From an uncultured Eubacteriales bacterium (GTDB lineage: Bacteria; Bacillota; Clostridia; Oscillospirales; Oscillospiraceae): 60,752 bases of DNA. The stretch is taken from assembly GCA_900544765.1 (NCBI GenBank), contig UQWI01000015.1:1-60752 (forward strand). Direction: 5' to 3'. Shown piece after piece: positions 41,917 to 50,297 of the stretch. Under the pieces are notes generated by a model. That model searched no databases. It was not told the DNA's origin and saw only the letters and a program-made list of their open reading frames with translations. Numbering within the stretch: the first letter of the stretch is position 1; each line of letters begins with the position of its first letter. A program made the translations under genes and the position numbers.

Positions 41917-42852
41917 ATGAACAAACCTGTTCTTGTCGTCATGGCCGCCGGTATGGGCAGCCGTTACGGCGGGCTCAAGCAGCTTGACCCCGTGGGGAAC
42001 CACGGCCAACTCATAATCGACTACTCGATATACGACGCGCGGCGCGCGGGGTTCGAGACCGTCGTATTTGTAATCAAGCACGAGATAGAGGACGCCTTCA
42101 AGTCCGGAATCGGCGACCGCCTGAGCAGGGTCATAGACGTGCGCTATGCCTATCAGGAGCTCGGCGACCTGCCGGAAGGCTACTCCGTACCCGAGGGGCG
42201 CGTGAAGCCCTGGGGCACCTGCCACGCCATACTCGCGGCCAGGGACGTGATTGACGGCCCCTTCGCCGTTGTCAACGCCGACGACTACTACGGCCCTGAG
42301 GGCTTCAGGGCCATCTACGACTATCTGTCCTCCAACCCGGACAAGCCCGGCTGCTATGAGTACGCCATGGTCGGCTACCGCCTCGGCAACACCGTGACCG
42401 AAAACGGCTCCGTTGCGCGCGGCGTCTGCGAGGAGGACGCGGACAATTTCCTCCTGCGCGTCACCGAGCGCACCCGCATCGAGGCCGAGGGCGCCGACGC
42501 GCGCTTCACCGAGGACGGCGGCGAAACCTGGACGCATCTGAGCGGCGACACCGTCGTCTCCATGAACCTCTGGGGCTTCACCAGGAGCTTCATGGACGAG
42601 GCCCGCGCCCGCTTCCCCGCCTTCCTGGACAAAGCCCTCGCAGAAAACCCGCTCAAGGGCGAGTACTTCCTGCCGAGCGTAGTCAGCCAGCTGCTAGACG
42701 AGCGCAAGGCGCGCGTAAAGGTGCTGCGCAGCGCCGACAAGTGGTACGGCGTGACCTACCGCGAGGACAGGCCCGTTGTGCTCAAGGCCATAGCCGACAT
42801 GACTGCGTCCGGGCTCTATCCCGACGACCTCTGGGGGTGCGGAAATGTCTAA
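41917..42852 (+). CDS. Sugar-nucleotidyltransferase (NTP_transferase)
   Basis: A 311-residue GT-A-fold pyrophosphorylase-like enzyme. N-terminal nucleotide loop VVMAAGMGSRYGGLKQLDPV (7-26, the GxGxRxxxxK signature), PWGTCHAILAARD and VVNADDYYGPE (metal Asp pair). The adjacent gene encodes an anomeric N-acetylhexosamine kinase and overlaps by eight bases, so it likely makes UDP-GlcNAc or UDP-GalNAc (or UDP-hexose) from the 1-phosphate formed by that kinase. It is shorter than GlmU and has no acyltransferase domain. RBS GGGGG about 11 bases upstream. Confidence 0.83.
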   Translation: MNKPVLVVMAAGMGSRYGGLKQLDPVGNHGQLIIDYSIYDARRAGFETVVFVIKHEIEDAFKSGIGDRLSRVIDVRYAYQELGDLPEGYSVPEGRVKPWGTCHAILAARDVIDGPFAVVNADDYYGPEGFRAIYDYLSSNPDKPGCYEYAMVGYRLGNTVTENGSVARGVCEEDADNFLLRVTERTRIEAEGADARFTEDGGETWTHLSGDTVVSMNLWGFTRSFMDEARARFPAFLDKALAENPLKGEYFLPSVVSQLLDERKARVKVLRSADKWYGVTYREDRPVVLKAIADMTASGLYPDDLWGCGNV

Positions 42853-43957
42853 AGCTGAGCAGTATTTGAACGAGGCCCTGGCGGCCTGGGACTTCGGCGG
42901 CGAGCTCGTCGGCGCCGTGCGCTACGGCCACGGACACATCAACGACACCTTCTGCGTCCACACGCAGCCGGGCGAGGAGCCCTGCCGCCGCTTTATACTC
43001 CAGCGCCTGAGCTCCGCCGCCTTCAAGCACCCGGAGCAGGTCATGACGAACATCGCGGGCGTGACCGCCTACCTCGGCAAACGGCTCGAGGCCGAGGGCG
43101 GCGACCCCTCGCGCGAGACGCTCACCGTGTTCACGACCGCCGACGGCAAGCCGTATTACACTGACAGCGAGGGCAGCGTCTGGCGCTGCTACCCCTTCAT
43201 CGAGGGCACGGTCTGCCTGCAAAACGCCGAGACGCCGGAGCTCTTCGCGGCCTCCGGGCGCGCCTTCGGCCGCTTCCAGCGCGAGCTGAGCGGCTACAGC
43301 GCCGACACCCTCTATGAGACGATACCGCATTTCCACGACACCGAGGACCGCCTGGCCAAGCTGCGCGCCGCCGTCGCGGCCGACTCCGAGGGCAGGGTGG
43401 CCGAGGTTGGACCCGAGCTGGCCTTTGTCAACGCGCGCGAGGGCGACTGCTCCGTCGCGCTGCAGGCCCTTCGTGAGGGCAAGCTGCCGCTGCGCGTCAC
43501 GCACAACGACACCAAGCTCAACAACGTGCTCATCGACCGCAAGAGCGGCGAGGGCATCTGCGTCATAGACCTGGACACCGTCATGCCCGGCCTCTCAATA
43601 AACGACTTCGGCGACTCCATCCGCTTCGGCGCAAACGACAACGAGGAGGATGAACCCGACCAGAGCAAGGTCCACTTCAACCTCGGGCTCTACGAGGTCT
43701 ACACCCGCGCCTTCCTTGAGGGCGCCGGAGGCGCTCTGACCGACGCCGAGCTCGACTACCTGCCCTGGGGCGCAAAGCTGATGACGCTCGAGTGCGGCAT
43801 CCGCTTCCTCACCGACTACCTCGAGGGCGACCACTACTTCCACATCCAGCGCCCGCGCCAGAACCTCGACCGCGCGCGCACACAGTTCAAGCTGGTGCAG
43901 GACATGGAGGAGAACTGGGACGCCATGCGCGCCATCGTAGACAAATACCGCGCCTGA
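42845..43957 (+). CDS. nahK: N-acetylhexosamine 1-kinase (NahK/LnpB-like)
   Basis: Aminoglycoside-phosphotransferase-fold kinase, 370 residues, phosphorylating the anomeric hydroxyl of GlcNAc or GalNAc released by the GH112 phosphorylase. Start region GHGHINDTFCV fits NahK. The catalytic loop HNDTKLNN (220-227, HxDxxxxN) and metal site IDLDTVMPG (242-250) are intact; GDSIRFGANDNEEDEPD and CGIRFLTDYLEGDHYF are also typical. The start overlaps the nucleotidyltransferase gene. A strong terminator closes the operon 12 bases after the stop. Confidence 0.9.
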   Translation: MSKAEQYLNEALAAWDFGGELVGAVRYGHGHINDTFCVHTQPGEEPCRRFILQRLSSAAFKHPEQVMTNIAGVTAYLGKRLEAEGGDPSRETLTVFTTADGKPYYTDSEGSVWRCYPFIEGTVCLQNAETPELFAASGRAFGRFQRELSGYSADTLYETIPHFHDTEDRLAKLRAAVAADSEGRVAEVGPELAFVNAREGDCSVALQALREGKLPLRVTHNDTKLNNVLIDRKSGEGICVIDLDTVMPGLSINDFGDSIRFGANDNEEDEPDQSKVHFNLGLYEVYTRAFLEGAGGALTDAELDYLPWGAKLMTLECGIRFLTDYLEGDHYFHIQRPRQNLDRARTQFKLVQDMEENWDAMRAIVDKYRA

Positions 43958-43968
43958 AAGACACAGAT

Positions 43969-44005
43969 GTGCGATGCGGAGCCGAAGCTCCGCATCGCAC
44001 TTTTT
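43969..44005 (+). terminator. Terminator of galE-nahK operon
   Basis: GTGCGATGCGGAGC, CGAA loop, GCTCCGCATCGCAC followed by five T: 14 perfect pairs with a stable tetraloop. The next 150 bases (44006-44160) contain nothing recognised. Confidence 0.92.
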
Positions 44006-44163
44006 GCGTCGAGCACATGCACCTGCACATACAAGGCCGCCTTCGGCCATGCTGCCGCCTTTTCGCGCCACAGGGGATAAAACGCGCCCGCGCAGCCAAA
44101 GATGCGCGGCCCGCCCACGGATGCCCTGTTGCTGCGAAGCGGCCAACAGATACAAATAATTGC

Positions 44164-44175
44164 GAAACCGTTTTC
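44164..44175. promoter_or_regulatory. Candidate LacI-type operator
   Basis: GAAACCGTTTTC is a near-palindrome of the GAAA-N-CG-N-TTTC type used by LacI/MalR/CcpA regulators. It lies about 150 bases before the maltodextrin promoter, in a very AT-rich leader region, so its role is unsure. Confidence 0.4.
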
Positions 44176-44318
44176 TCTATTATTTAAGTCGCCGTTGTTT
44201 AATCTGACTTATTATTGTTATTATATTCCATTTTTAACGGAACTATTGCTCAAATATGTCTAATATTATTTGTCAATATTGTCTGTTACCACTAATATAT
44301 CAGTTTCTTAATTTCGCA

Positions 44319-44347
44319 TTGACGCGTCTGTTTTGCAATGCTAGTAT
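44319..44347 (+). promoter_or_regulatory. Promoter of maltodextrin operon
   Basis: TTGACG, 17-base spacer, TAGTAT, 43 bases before the ATG. The 140 bases before it (44176-44318) are strongly AT-rich and probably act as an UP-type region. Confidence 0.75.
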
Positions 44348-44390
44348 GACCTCAGAGACGTATTAAACCCAACGGAATGGAGGTCAAAAA

Positions 44391-45509
44391 ATGAAAAAAC
44401 TGATGGCTTTGCTGCTCTGTGTGCTTGTGGTCGCCTGTCTCGGCACGTCGGTCATGGCAGACGAGGGCGGAGCGGATGAGATGGTGCCTGTGCTCGCAGA
44501 TGTGCCCGACGGATGGGAAAGCCCGTGCTGCTGGGCTTGGGCAGACGACGGCACGAACGCCTTTGCGGCCTGGCCGGGCGGGCAGATGGAGCCGCTCGGC
44601 GACAGCGGCTGGTACTACATATATGTGCCGGGCTTCGTGCAGAACGTCATAATCAGCGCCAACGAGGCGAGCGTGCAGACCGCGGGCGACGTGGTTGAGG
44701 CCGGGCGCGAGGTCTGGATAGCCATTGCCGACGACCTGACGACCACCGTGAGCTACGATGCGCAGTCGGAAGTTGAGATACCCGCATATGTCGAGACTTT
44801 CACTGTCCACGCCTATGTCCCGCTCGAGTGGGAGAGCGTTAGTATTTCCGCCGACGGCGGCGAGCCGGCGGCCATGTCCGGCGGCGAAGAGGGCTGGTTC
44901 ACCGCCAGCGTCCCCGTAACGGCGGCGTCGATTGTCCTCAGCGGAAACGACGGAGCCGCCGCCACAGAGGCCGTCGCGATAGAGCCGCAGGAGGTCTGGG
45001 TGACCGTGTACAACGACCTCTCGTATGAGGTCAGCTACGAAGACCCCGACGCGCCCGACGCCGAGCCCATCACCGTCTACGCGCAGGTGCCAGCGGACTG
45101 GGCCGGCCCCTGCTGCTGGGCCTGGTCGGCTCCGGACGGAACCAACGCCTTCTCCGCCTGGCCCGGCGAGGCCATGACCGAGGTCGAGGACGGCTGGTAC
45201 TCCATCGAGGTGCCGGGCTGGGTGAACTCCATCATCATCAACGCCAACGAGGGCGGCGTGCAGACGAGCGACCTCTCCGTCGAGGTGGGCAAGGACGTGT
45301 GGATAAGCGTCGCCGACGCCGAGAACGCCACGGTCAGCTACGAGCGGCCGATCGGCGAGGTTCCTGAGGAATCCCCCGCTCCGAGCGAGGCCCCGGCTGC
45401 GGACAACGGCGGCGGGAACAGCACCGTCATCTGGGTCGTTGTGGTCATCGTTGTGATTGCTGTCATCGCGGCCATAGCCGTGGCGGTCAACAAAAAGAAA
45501 AAGAAGTAA
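44391..45509 (+). CDS. Membrane-anchored starch-binding (CBM26-like) surface protein
   Basis: A 372-residue exported protein: signal peptide (MKKLMALLLCVLVVACLGTS), three repeats of about 85 residues (35-122, 136-216, 228-318), a Pro/Ser-rich linker (320-343), and a C-terminal helix (VIWVVVVIVVIAVIAAIAVA) with a Lys tail. Repeats 1 and 3 share SPCCWAW/GPCCWAW, GTNAFAAWPG/GTNAFSAWPG, GWYYIYVPGF and ISANE/INANE, the pattern of CBM26-type starch-binding modules. The middle repeat lacks the Trp and Cys-Cys of the pattern and may be structural. It should hold starch or maltodextrin near the importer encoded just downstream. No catalytic domain. Confidence 0.78.
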   Translation: MKKLMALLLCVLVVACLGTSVMADEGGADEMVPVLADVPDGWESPCCWAWADDGTNAFAAWPGGQMEPLGDSGWYYIYVPGFVQNVIISANEASVQTAGDVVEAGREVWIAIADDLTTTVSYDAQSEVEIPAYVETFTVHAYVPLEWESVSISADGGEPAAMSGGEEGWFTASVPVTAASIVLSGNDGAAATEAVAIEPQEVWVTVYNDLSYEVSYEDPDAPDAEPITVYAQVPADWAGPCCWAWSAPDGTNAFSAWPGEAMTEVEDGWYSIEVPGWVNSIIINANEGGVQTSDLSVEVGKDVWISVADAENATVSYERPIGEVPEESPAPSEAPAADNGGGNSTVIWVVVVIVVIAVIAAIAVAVNKKKKK

Positions 45510-45541
45510 CTTCTTCATCATTTTCCTGTCACACTCAAAAA

Positions 45542-45568
45542 GGGCGGGCGTGCAAAGCGCGCCCGCCC
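45542..45568 (+). terminator. Hairpin between starch-binding and importer genes
   Basis: GGGCGGGCGTGC, AAA, GCGCGCCCGCCC: 12 pairs with one G-U. No T-run follows, so it is more likely a processing/stability element that sets the ratio of the two messages than a full terminator. Confidence 0.5.
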
Positions 45569-45592
45569 AGCGGTAATTTATGGGGGTACAGC

Positions 45593-46792
45593 ATGAAAAA
45601 ACTCTTTTCACTCCTGCTCGCGCTTGCAATGATCTTTACGCTCGCGGCCTGCGGCTCGCAGGAGACGGACACAAACAGCATCGTAATATGGCACGACAAG
45701 GAGGACGCCGTCGCCGAGGTGCTGCAAAGCTACTTAAACGAGGCGCTGCCGGATCTGAACATCACGCTCGAGAAAAAGACGAGCCTCACCGACTCGCTCA
45801 AGCTGGTGGGCAACGACCCCTCCAGCGCGCCGGACATGTTCATCTTCGCGCACGACAAGATAGGCGTCTTTGCCGAGATGGGCATACTTGCGCCGGTAGA
45901 GGAGCTGCTGCCGGAGGGCGAGCTTACAAACTACCTCGGCATGACGACCGAGGCCGCGACCTACAAGGGCACGGTCTACCAGCTCCCGCTCTATTTTGAG
46001 ACGCTGCTGTTCATGTACAACCGCCGTTATATGACGGACGACATGGTGCCCTCCACGACGGAGGAGCTTTACTCCTACATGGAGGCCAACACCGGCCGCG
46101 ACCGCTACGGCTTTGTAGAGCAGCACTCGACGGCCTATTACTCCGCGGCGTGGATACACGGCTTCGGCGGAGAGATAATCAATGCGGACGGCGAGCCGTT
46201 CCCCGACGCAGACGCGGTAAAGGACGCGCTTGAGTACCACCTCAAGTTTGTGCAGCTCATGCCGGGCGAGACTGAATATTCCACCGTCAACACGCTGTTT
46301 CTGGAGGGCAAGGCCGACTCGACCATCGGCGGGCCGTGGATGGTGCCCAGCGCGCGCGAGGCGGGCATAGACCTCGGCATAGCGCCCATGCCCACCGTGG
46401 ACGAGACGGGCGAGCCGCTCGCGCCGTACTCCGGCGTACAGGGCGTGCACGTCCTCACCTTTGCCGCCGAGAACAAGCCAGACGCCGTGAGGGCGGTGCT
46501 TGAGGCGCTGTGCTCTCCGGATATAGGCGTGCAGCTCGCGCTCGCCAGCGGCTGCGCCCCGGCGCGGGCCGAGTGCTACGACGACGAGGCCGTTGCAAAC
46601 GACGAGCTCGTGCAGGCCATGCGCTCCACGGCGGAGATAGCCGTACCCATGCCGAACATCCCCGAGATGGACGTGATGTGGACGGTCATGAGCAACCTGC
46701 TGACGGACGTGAACCTCTCCGGCCGCGCCGTGGACGAGAGCTTCGACGAGGCGATGGGCGAGGCCGAAAACCTCATAGCGAACATGCAGTGA
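45593..46792 (+). CDS. Maltodextrin-binding lipoprotein
   Basis: Extracellular solute-binding protein of the MalE group, 399 residues. Lipobox LAAC-GS (residues 17-20) after SLLLALAMIFTLA. Family stretches: SIVIWHDKEDAVAEVLQSYL at the mature N-terminus, APDMFIFAHDKIGVFAEMGI, TYKGTVYQLPLYFETLLFMY, and STIGGPWMVPSAREAGIDLG. This resembles GanO/MalE-type proteins. Operon with two permeases and a GH13 enzyme makes maltodextrin the likely ligand. The stop is two bases before the next ATG. Confidence 0.9.
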   Translation: MKKLFSLLLALAMIFTLAACGSQETDTNSIVIWHDKEDAVAEVLQSYLNEALPDLNITLEKKTSLTDSLKLVGNDPSSAPDMFIFAHDKIGVFAEMGILAPVEELLPEGELTNYLGMTTEAATYKGTVYQLPLYFETLLFMYNRRYMTDDMVPSTTEELYSYMEANTGRDRYGFVEQHSTAYYSAAWIHGFGGEIINADGEPFPDADAVKDALEYHLKFVQLMPGETEYSTVNTLFLEGKADSTIGGPWMVPSAREAGIDLGIAPMPTVDETGEPLAPYSGVQGVHVLTFAAENKPDAVRAVLEALCSPDIGVQLALASGCAPARAECYDDEAVANDELVQAMRSTAEIAVPMPNIPEMDVMWTVMSNLLTDVNLSGRAVDESFDEAMGEAENLIANMQ

Positions 46793-46794
46793 AC

Positions 46795-47688
46795 ATGAAA
46801 AAACGCACCAAGAGCATAATAAAGAGCTATCTCGTCTCCGGACCGTCGCTGCTGCTCATCGCGCTCATCGTCGTATTCCCGATACTCTACACCTTCTTCA
46901 TCTCGCTCACGAACATGAGCGTCTACCACTGGTTCGACTTCACGGTCATAGGGCTACAGAACTACTGGCGCGCGCTCTTTGTGTTCGACTCCGGATTCCT
47001 CTCCGCGCTGGGCGCGACGGTGCTGTGGACGTTCGTGAACATGGTCATACAGCTCGTCGCGGCCTTCGTGCTCGCAAGCCTGCTGAACGTAAAAAAGCTC
47101 CGTCTGCGCAAGCTCTACAAGACCCTGCTCATGTTCCCCTGGGCGATGCCGGGCTATGTGTCTATCCTGCTCTGGAAAACCGGCATGTTCAACAGCGAAT
47201 TCGGCCTTCTCAACCAGTGGATGGAGGCCCTGGGACAGCAGACGGTGCGCTGGCTCTCCACGGACGTGTCGGCCTTCATCTGCTGCACGGTGGTGAACTT
47301 ATGGCTCGCGCTGCCGTTCATGATTATGATAATGGACGGCGCGCTGCAGAGCATCGACCAGAGCTATTACGAGAGCGCGCTGCTCGACGGCGCGAGCTGG
47401 CTCGAGCGCACGCGGTACATCACCATCCCGTCCATAAAGCCCATCATCGCCCCGGCGGTGATAATCACCGTGTTCACCACCTTCAAGCAGTTCGACGTCG
47501 TGTACCTGCTCACGCAGCAGATGGGCGCGCGCACGGGCTCAAACTTCCACACGATATTGACTTACGCCTATGAGAACGCCTTCGTCACGAACAACTACGG
47601 CTACAGCTCCGCCATATCCATAATCATTTTCATCTTGATGCTCGTCTTTTCGGCGCGCTTCAAGCTTGCAGGGGAGGAAACGCTATGA
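46795..47688 (+). CDS. Maltodextrin ABC permease, MalF type
   Basis: A 297-residue permease with six helices; it lacks the long periplasmic loop of enteric MalF. First helix SGPSLLLIALIVVFPILYTF. EAA loop: QSYYESALLDGASWLERTRY. ATG 46795 is the correct start; longer frames overlap the binding-protein gene. Its stop overlaps the MalG-type start by four bases. No ATPase gene in the operon, so a shared MsmK-like ATPase is expected elsewhere. Confidence 0.9.
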   Translation: MKKRTKSIIKSYLVSGPSLLLIALIVVFPILYTFFISLTNMSVYHWFDFTVIGLQNYWRALFVFDSGFLSALGATVLWTFVNMVIQLVAAFVLASLLNVKKLRLRKLYKTLLMFPWAMPGYVSILLWKTGMFNSEFGLLNQWMEALGQQTVRWLSTDVSAFICCTVVNLWLALPFMIMIMDGALQSIDQSYYESALLDGASWLERTRYITIPSIKPIIAPAVIITVFTTFKQFDVVYLLTQQMGARTGSNFHTILTYAYENAFVTNNYGYSSAISIIIFILMLVFSARFKLAGEETL

Positions 47689-48527
47689 AAAAGCGTGTGC
47701 GCGAAAAGATAGGCCTCACGGCGCTGAACATATTCTTTATCGTCCTCTGCTTCGTGACGCTCATACCCATACTCTACGCGCTGAGTGTGTCGTTCTCGGG
47801 GACGAACTCGCTTTTGAGCTCGGACTTCTCGTTCATACCCAAGGATTTCACGCTGGCTAACTACGCTGAGGTGTTCACCGGCGAGGACATAATGACCTGG
47901 TTCGGCAACAGCATCCTGCTGGCCGCGGCCACGGTGGCCATCTCGCTGGCGGTTAGCGTCCCGGCGGCGTACTGCTTTTCCCGCCGCCGCTTCCCGGGGC
48001 GGAGGCTCGTCCTTCGCTGGCTGGTGCTTTTAAACTCCTTCCCGGCCATACTCAGCATGTTCGCCGTGTACCGGCTGCTTCAGCCGATGGGGCTCATAAA
48101 CCACCGGCTGGGCCTTATCATAGTCTACACCGGCACTATGGCGGTGTTCTCGCTCTGGAACATGAAGGGCTACTTCGACACCATACCCGTGGACATAGAG
48201 GAGGCCGCGCGCATAGACGGGGCAACCGACGTCCAGGTCGTGACGCGCATCGTCATGCCGCTCGCCAAACCCAGCGTGATAGTCACCGCCCTGATGGTGC
48301 TCATCTATGTCTGGAACGAGTACATCTACGCCACGACCTTCATGACCGGCGAGGCGAACTACACCCTCGCCGCCGGGCTCTACGCCCTGCAGGCGACCGA
48401 GATGAGCGGAAGCTGGCCCGTATTCGCCGCAGCAAGCATCGTGGTGTCGCTGCCGGTGCTGATAATCTTCTTCCTGTGCCAGAAGCACATGACTTCCGGC
48501 CTGACCGCTGGGGGTGTTAAGGGATGA
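47685..48527 (+). CDS. Maltodextrin ABC permease, MalG type
   Basis: A 280-residue permease with six helices (first ALNIFFIVLCFVTLIPILYA). EAA loop: DIEEAARIDGATDVQVVTRI near 170-190; NEYIYATTFMTGEANYTLAA and the end SGLTAGGVKG are typical of MalG. Translationally coupled on both sides: ATGA overlap with the MalF-type gene and with the GH13 gene. Confidence 0.92.
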   Translation: MKKRVREKIGLTALNIFFIVLCFVTLIPILYALSVSFSGTNSLLSSDFSFIPKDFTLANYAEVFTGEDIMTWFGNSILLAAATVAISLAVSVPAAYCFSRRRFPGRRLVLRWLVLLNSFPAILSMFAVYRLLQPMGLINHRLGLIIVYTGTMAVFSLWNMKGYFDTIPVDIEEAARIDGATDVQVVTRIVMPLAKPSVIVTALMVLIYVWNEYIYATTFMTGEANYTLAAGLYALQATEMSGSWPVFAAASIVVSLPVLIIFFLCQKHMTSGLTAGGVKG

Positions 48528-50236
48528 ATTTTGCCGCAATAGAGCACCGGCCCGTGAGCGAATACTGCCACGGGCTGGACGAGGGCCGCATCGTCTACCG
48601 CCTGCGCTGCGCGCGCGGCGACCTCGAGCGAGTGACGCTCTCCTACGGCGACACGGCCTGCCGCGTGACGCCCATAATCTTCACCCCGGTGGAGATGGAG
48701 CTCGCCGCGAGCGACGAGTACCACGACTACTGGCAGGCCGTCGTGGAGAGCAAATACTACCGCGTCTACTACTATTTTACTCTCTACGGCGGCGGAGAGT
48801 GGACGTATTACTACGGCGGCGAGTTCACGAAGTCGCTGGTGGACGACCGCTCCGAGTACTTCAAGCTGCCCATAAACCACCGCGCGGACATAGCTCGAGT
48901 GCCTGACTGGGCGCGCGACGCCGTGGTATACAACATCTTCCCCGACAGCTTTGCCTCCGGCGAAGGGAGCATACCCGGCTCCGGCGCCGAGCTCTTCCAC
49001 AACGGGCAGCGAGTACGCGGCAGGCTGGGCGGCACGCTCGACGGCGTGGCGGCGAACGCGAAGTACATACGCTCCATGGGCTTCAGCTGCGTGTATTTGA
49101 ACCCCATCTTCGCTGCGGGCGAGTACCACAAGTACGACACCATAGACTACATGCACGTCGACCCATGCTTCGGCGGGGACGGGGCCATGCGCCGCATGGT
49201 AAAGGCCCTTCATGCCGAGGGTATACGCGTAATCATAGACGGCGTGTTCAACCACTGCGGCTGGCGCTTCTGGGCCTTTGAGGACGTGATTAAAAACCAG
49301 GAGCGCTCGCGCTACCGCGACTGGTTCTACGGCCTCACGTTCCCCGTTGAGCGGCCTGCAGACCCGGAGGCGTATCCGGGCTACACTACCTACGCCTATG
49401 AACGCATGATGCCCAAGCTGAACACAGCCAACAGAGAGGTGCGCGAGTACCTCTGCGGAGTGGGCCAGTACTGGATAGAGGAGTTCGGCGTGGACGGCTG
49501 GAGGCTCGACGTGGCCAGCGAGGTGGACGACGGCTTCTGGCGGGCGTTCCGCGCCGCCGTCAAGGCGGTGAAGCCCGACGCCCTGCTCATCGGCGAGGTC
49601 TGGGAGACCGCCAGGCACTGGCTGGACGGGGACATGTTCGACTCCACGATGAACTACGACTTCCGCAAGCACTGCCGCCGCTTTTTCGCAGAGGGCTCCC
49701 TTGACGCTTACGGCTTTGCCGCGCGGTGCTCGGATATGCTCATGCGCTACAAGCTGCAGATGACAGGCGTGCAGATGAACCTGCTCGACAGCCACGATGT
49801 GAGCCGCTTCCTCTCCGTCTGCGGCGGGGATAAGCGCAGGTACAGGCTCGCCCTGCTCTTTCTCATGTGCTTTGTGGGCATGCCCATGCTCTTCTACGGC
49901 GACGAGCTGGGTATGGAGGGCGTCGCCGAGCTCGACTACCGCTCGCCCATGCCCTGGGGCAGCGGCGACACGCACTTGCGGGACTTCGTCCGCCGCGCCA
50001 TTGCGCTCCGGCACGAGCGCACAGAGCTGCGGCGCGGAAGCTTCCGCGTAATTAGCGCACAGCCCGGAAGCGGGCTGCTGGCCTTTGAGCGCCGTTACGG
50101 CGGCAAGGCCCTTGCCGTATGCCTGAACGCCGGCGGCACACCGGCCCCGGCTCCCGCCAGCGGCGAAACACTCTGGGCGGACGGCCTTGAAAACGGCGTC
50201 CTGGCTCCGTGGGGCTTCGCCGTTTTTGAGAAATAG
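48524..50236 (+). CDS. Intracellular GH13 alpha-glucosidase (neopullulanase/cyclomaltodextrinase-like)
   Basis: Hydrolyses imported maltodextrins (or cyclodextrins/pullulan pieces) in the cytosol. 570 residues without signal peptide. Residues 1-120 form a CBM34-like N-domain (YHDYWQAVVESKYYRVYYYF), typical of the GH13_20 group. Catalytic sites are complete: nucleophile Asp329 in DGWRLDVASEV, acid/base Glu358 in LIGEVWE, Asp425 in LLDSHDVSRFL; conserved region I is IDGVFNHCGWRF. Coupled to the permease gene by overlap. The C-terminal beta domain ends near ENGVLAPWGFAVFEK. Confidence 0.92.
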   Translation: MNFAAIEHRPVSEYCHGLDEGRIVYRLRCARGDLERVTLSYGDTACRVTPIIFTPVEMELAASDEYHDYWQAVVESKYYRVYYYFTLYGGGEWTYYYGGEFTKSLVDDRSEYFKLPINHRADIARVPDWARDAVVYNIFPDSFASGEGSIPGSGAELFHNGQRVRGRLGGTLDGVAANAKYIRSMGFSCVYLNPIFAAGEYHKYDTIDYMHVDPCFGGDGAMRRMVKALHAEGIRVIIDGVFNHCGWRFWAFEDVIKNQERSRYRDWFYGLTFPVERPADPEAYPGYTTYAYERMMPKLNTANREVREYLCGVGQYWIEEFGVDGWRLDVASEVDDGFWRAFRAAVKAVKPDALLIGEVWETARHWLDGDMFDSTMNYDFRKHCRRFFAEGSLDAYGFAARCSDMLMRYKLQMTGVQMNLLDSHDVSRFLSVCGGDKRRYRLALLFLMCFVGMPMLFYGDELGMEGVAELDYRSPMPWGSGDTHLRDFVRRAIALRHERTELRRGSFRVISAQPGSGLLAFERRYGGKALAVCLNAGGTPAPAPASGETLWADGLENGVLAPWGFAVFEK

Positions 50237-50244
50237 GGTACGAA

Positions 50245-50277
50245 ATTATACCACCGCGCACCGCGCGGTGGTATAAT
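50245..50277. promoter_or_regulatory. 14-bp dyad between GH13 gene and lacI-type gene
   Basis: ATTATACCACCGCG, CACCG, CGCGGTGGTATAAT: perfect 14-base arms whose ends are TATAAT on both strands. No T-run. It may end the upstream mRNA, serve as an operator, or supply a -10 element for the regulator gene. Confidence 0.5.
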
Positions 50278-50297
50278 GCCATATGGGAGGCGATAGC

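Noticed and set aside
44164..44175. Catabolite-control (cre) site
   Set aside because: It fits the cre consensus only partly and lies far from the promoter; it is kept only as a weak LacI-type operator candidate.
48380..50014. Long minus-strand open frame opposite the GH13 gene
   Set aside because: Antisense shadow; the GH13 gene has all catalytic motifs and is coupled to the permease gene.
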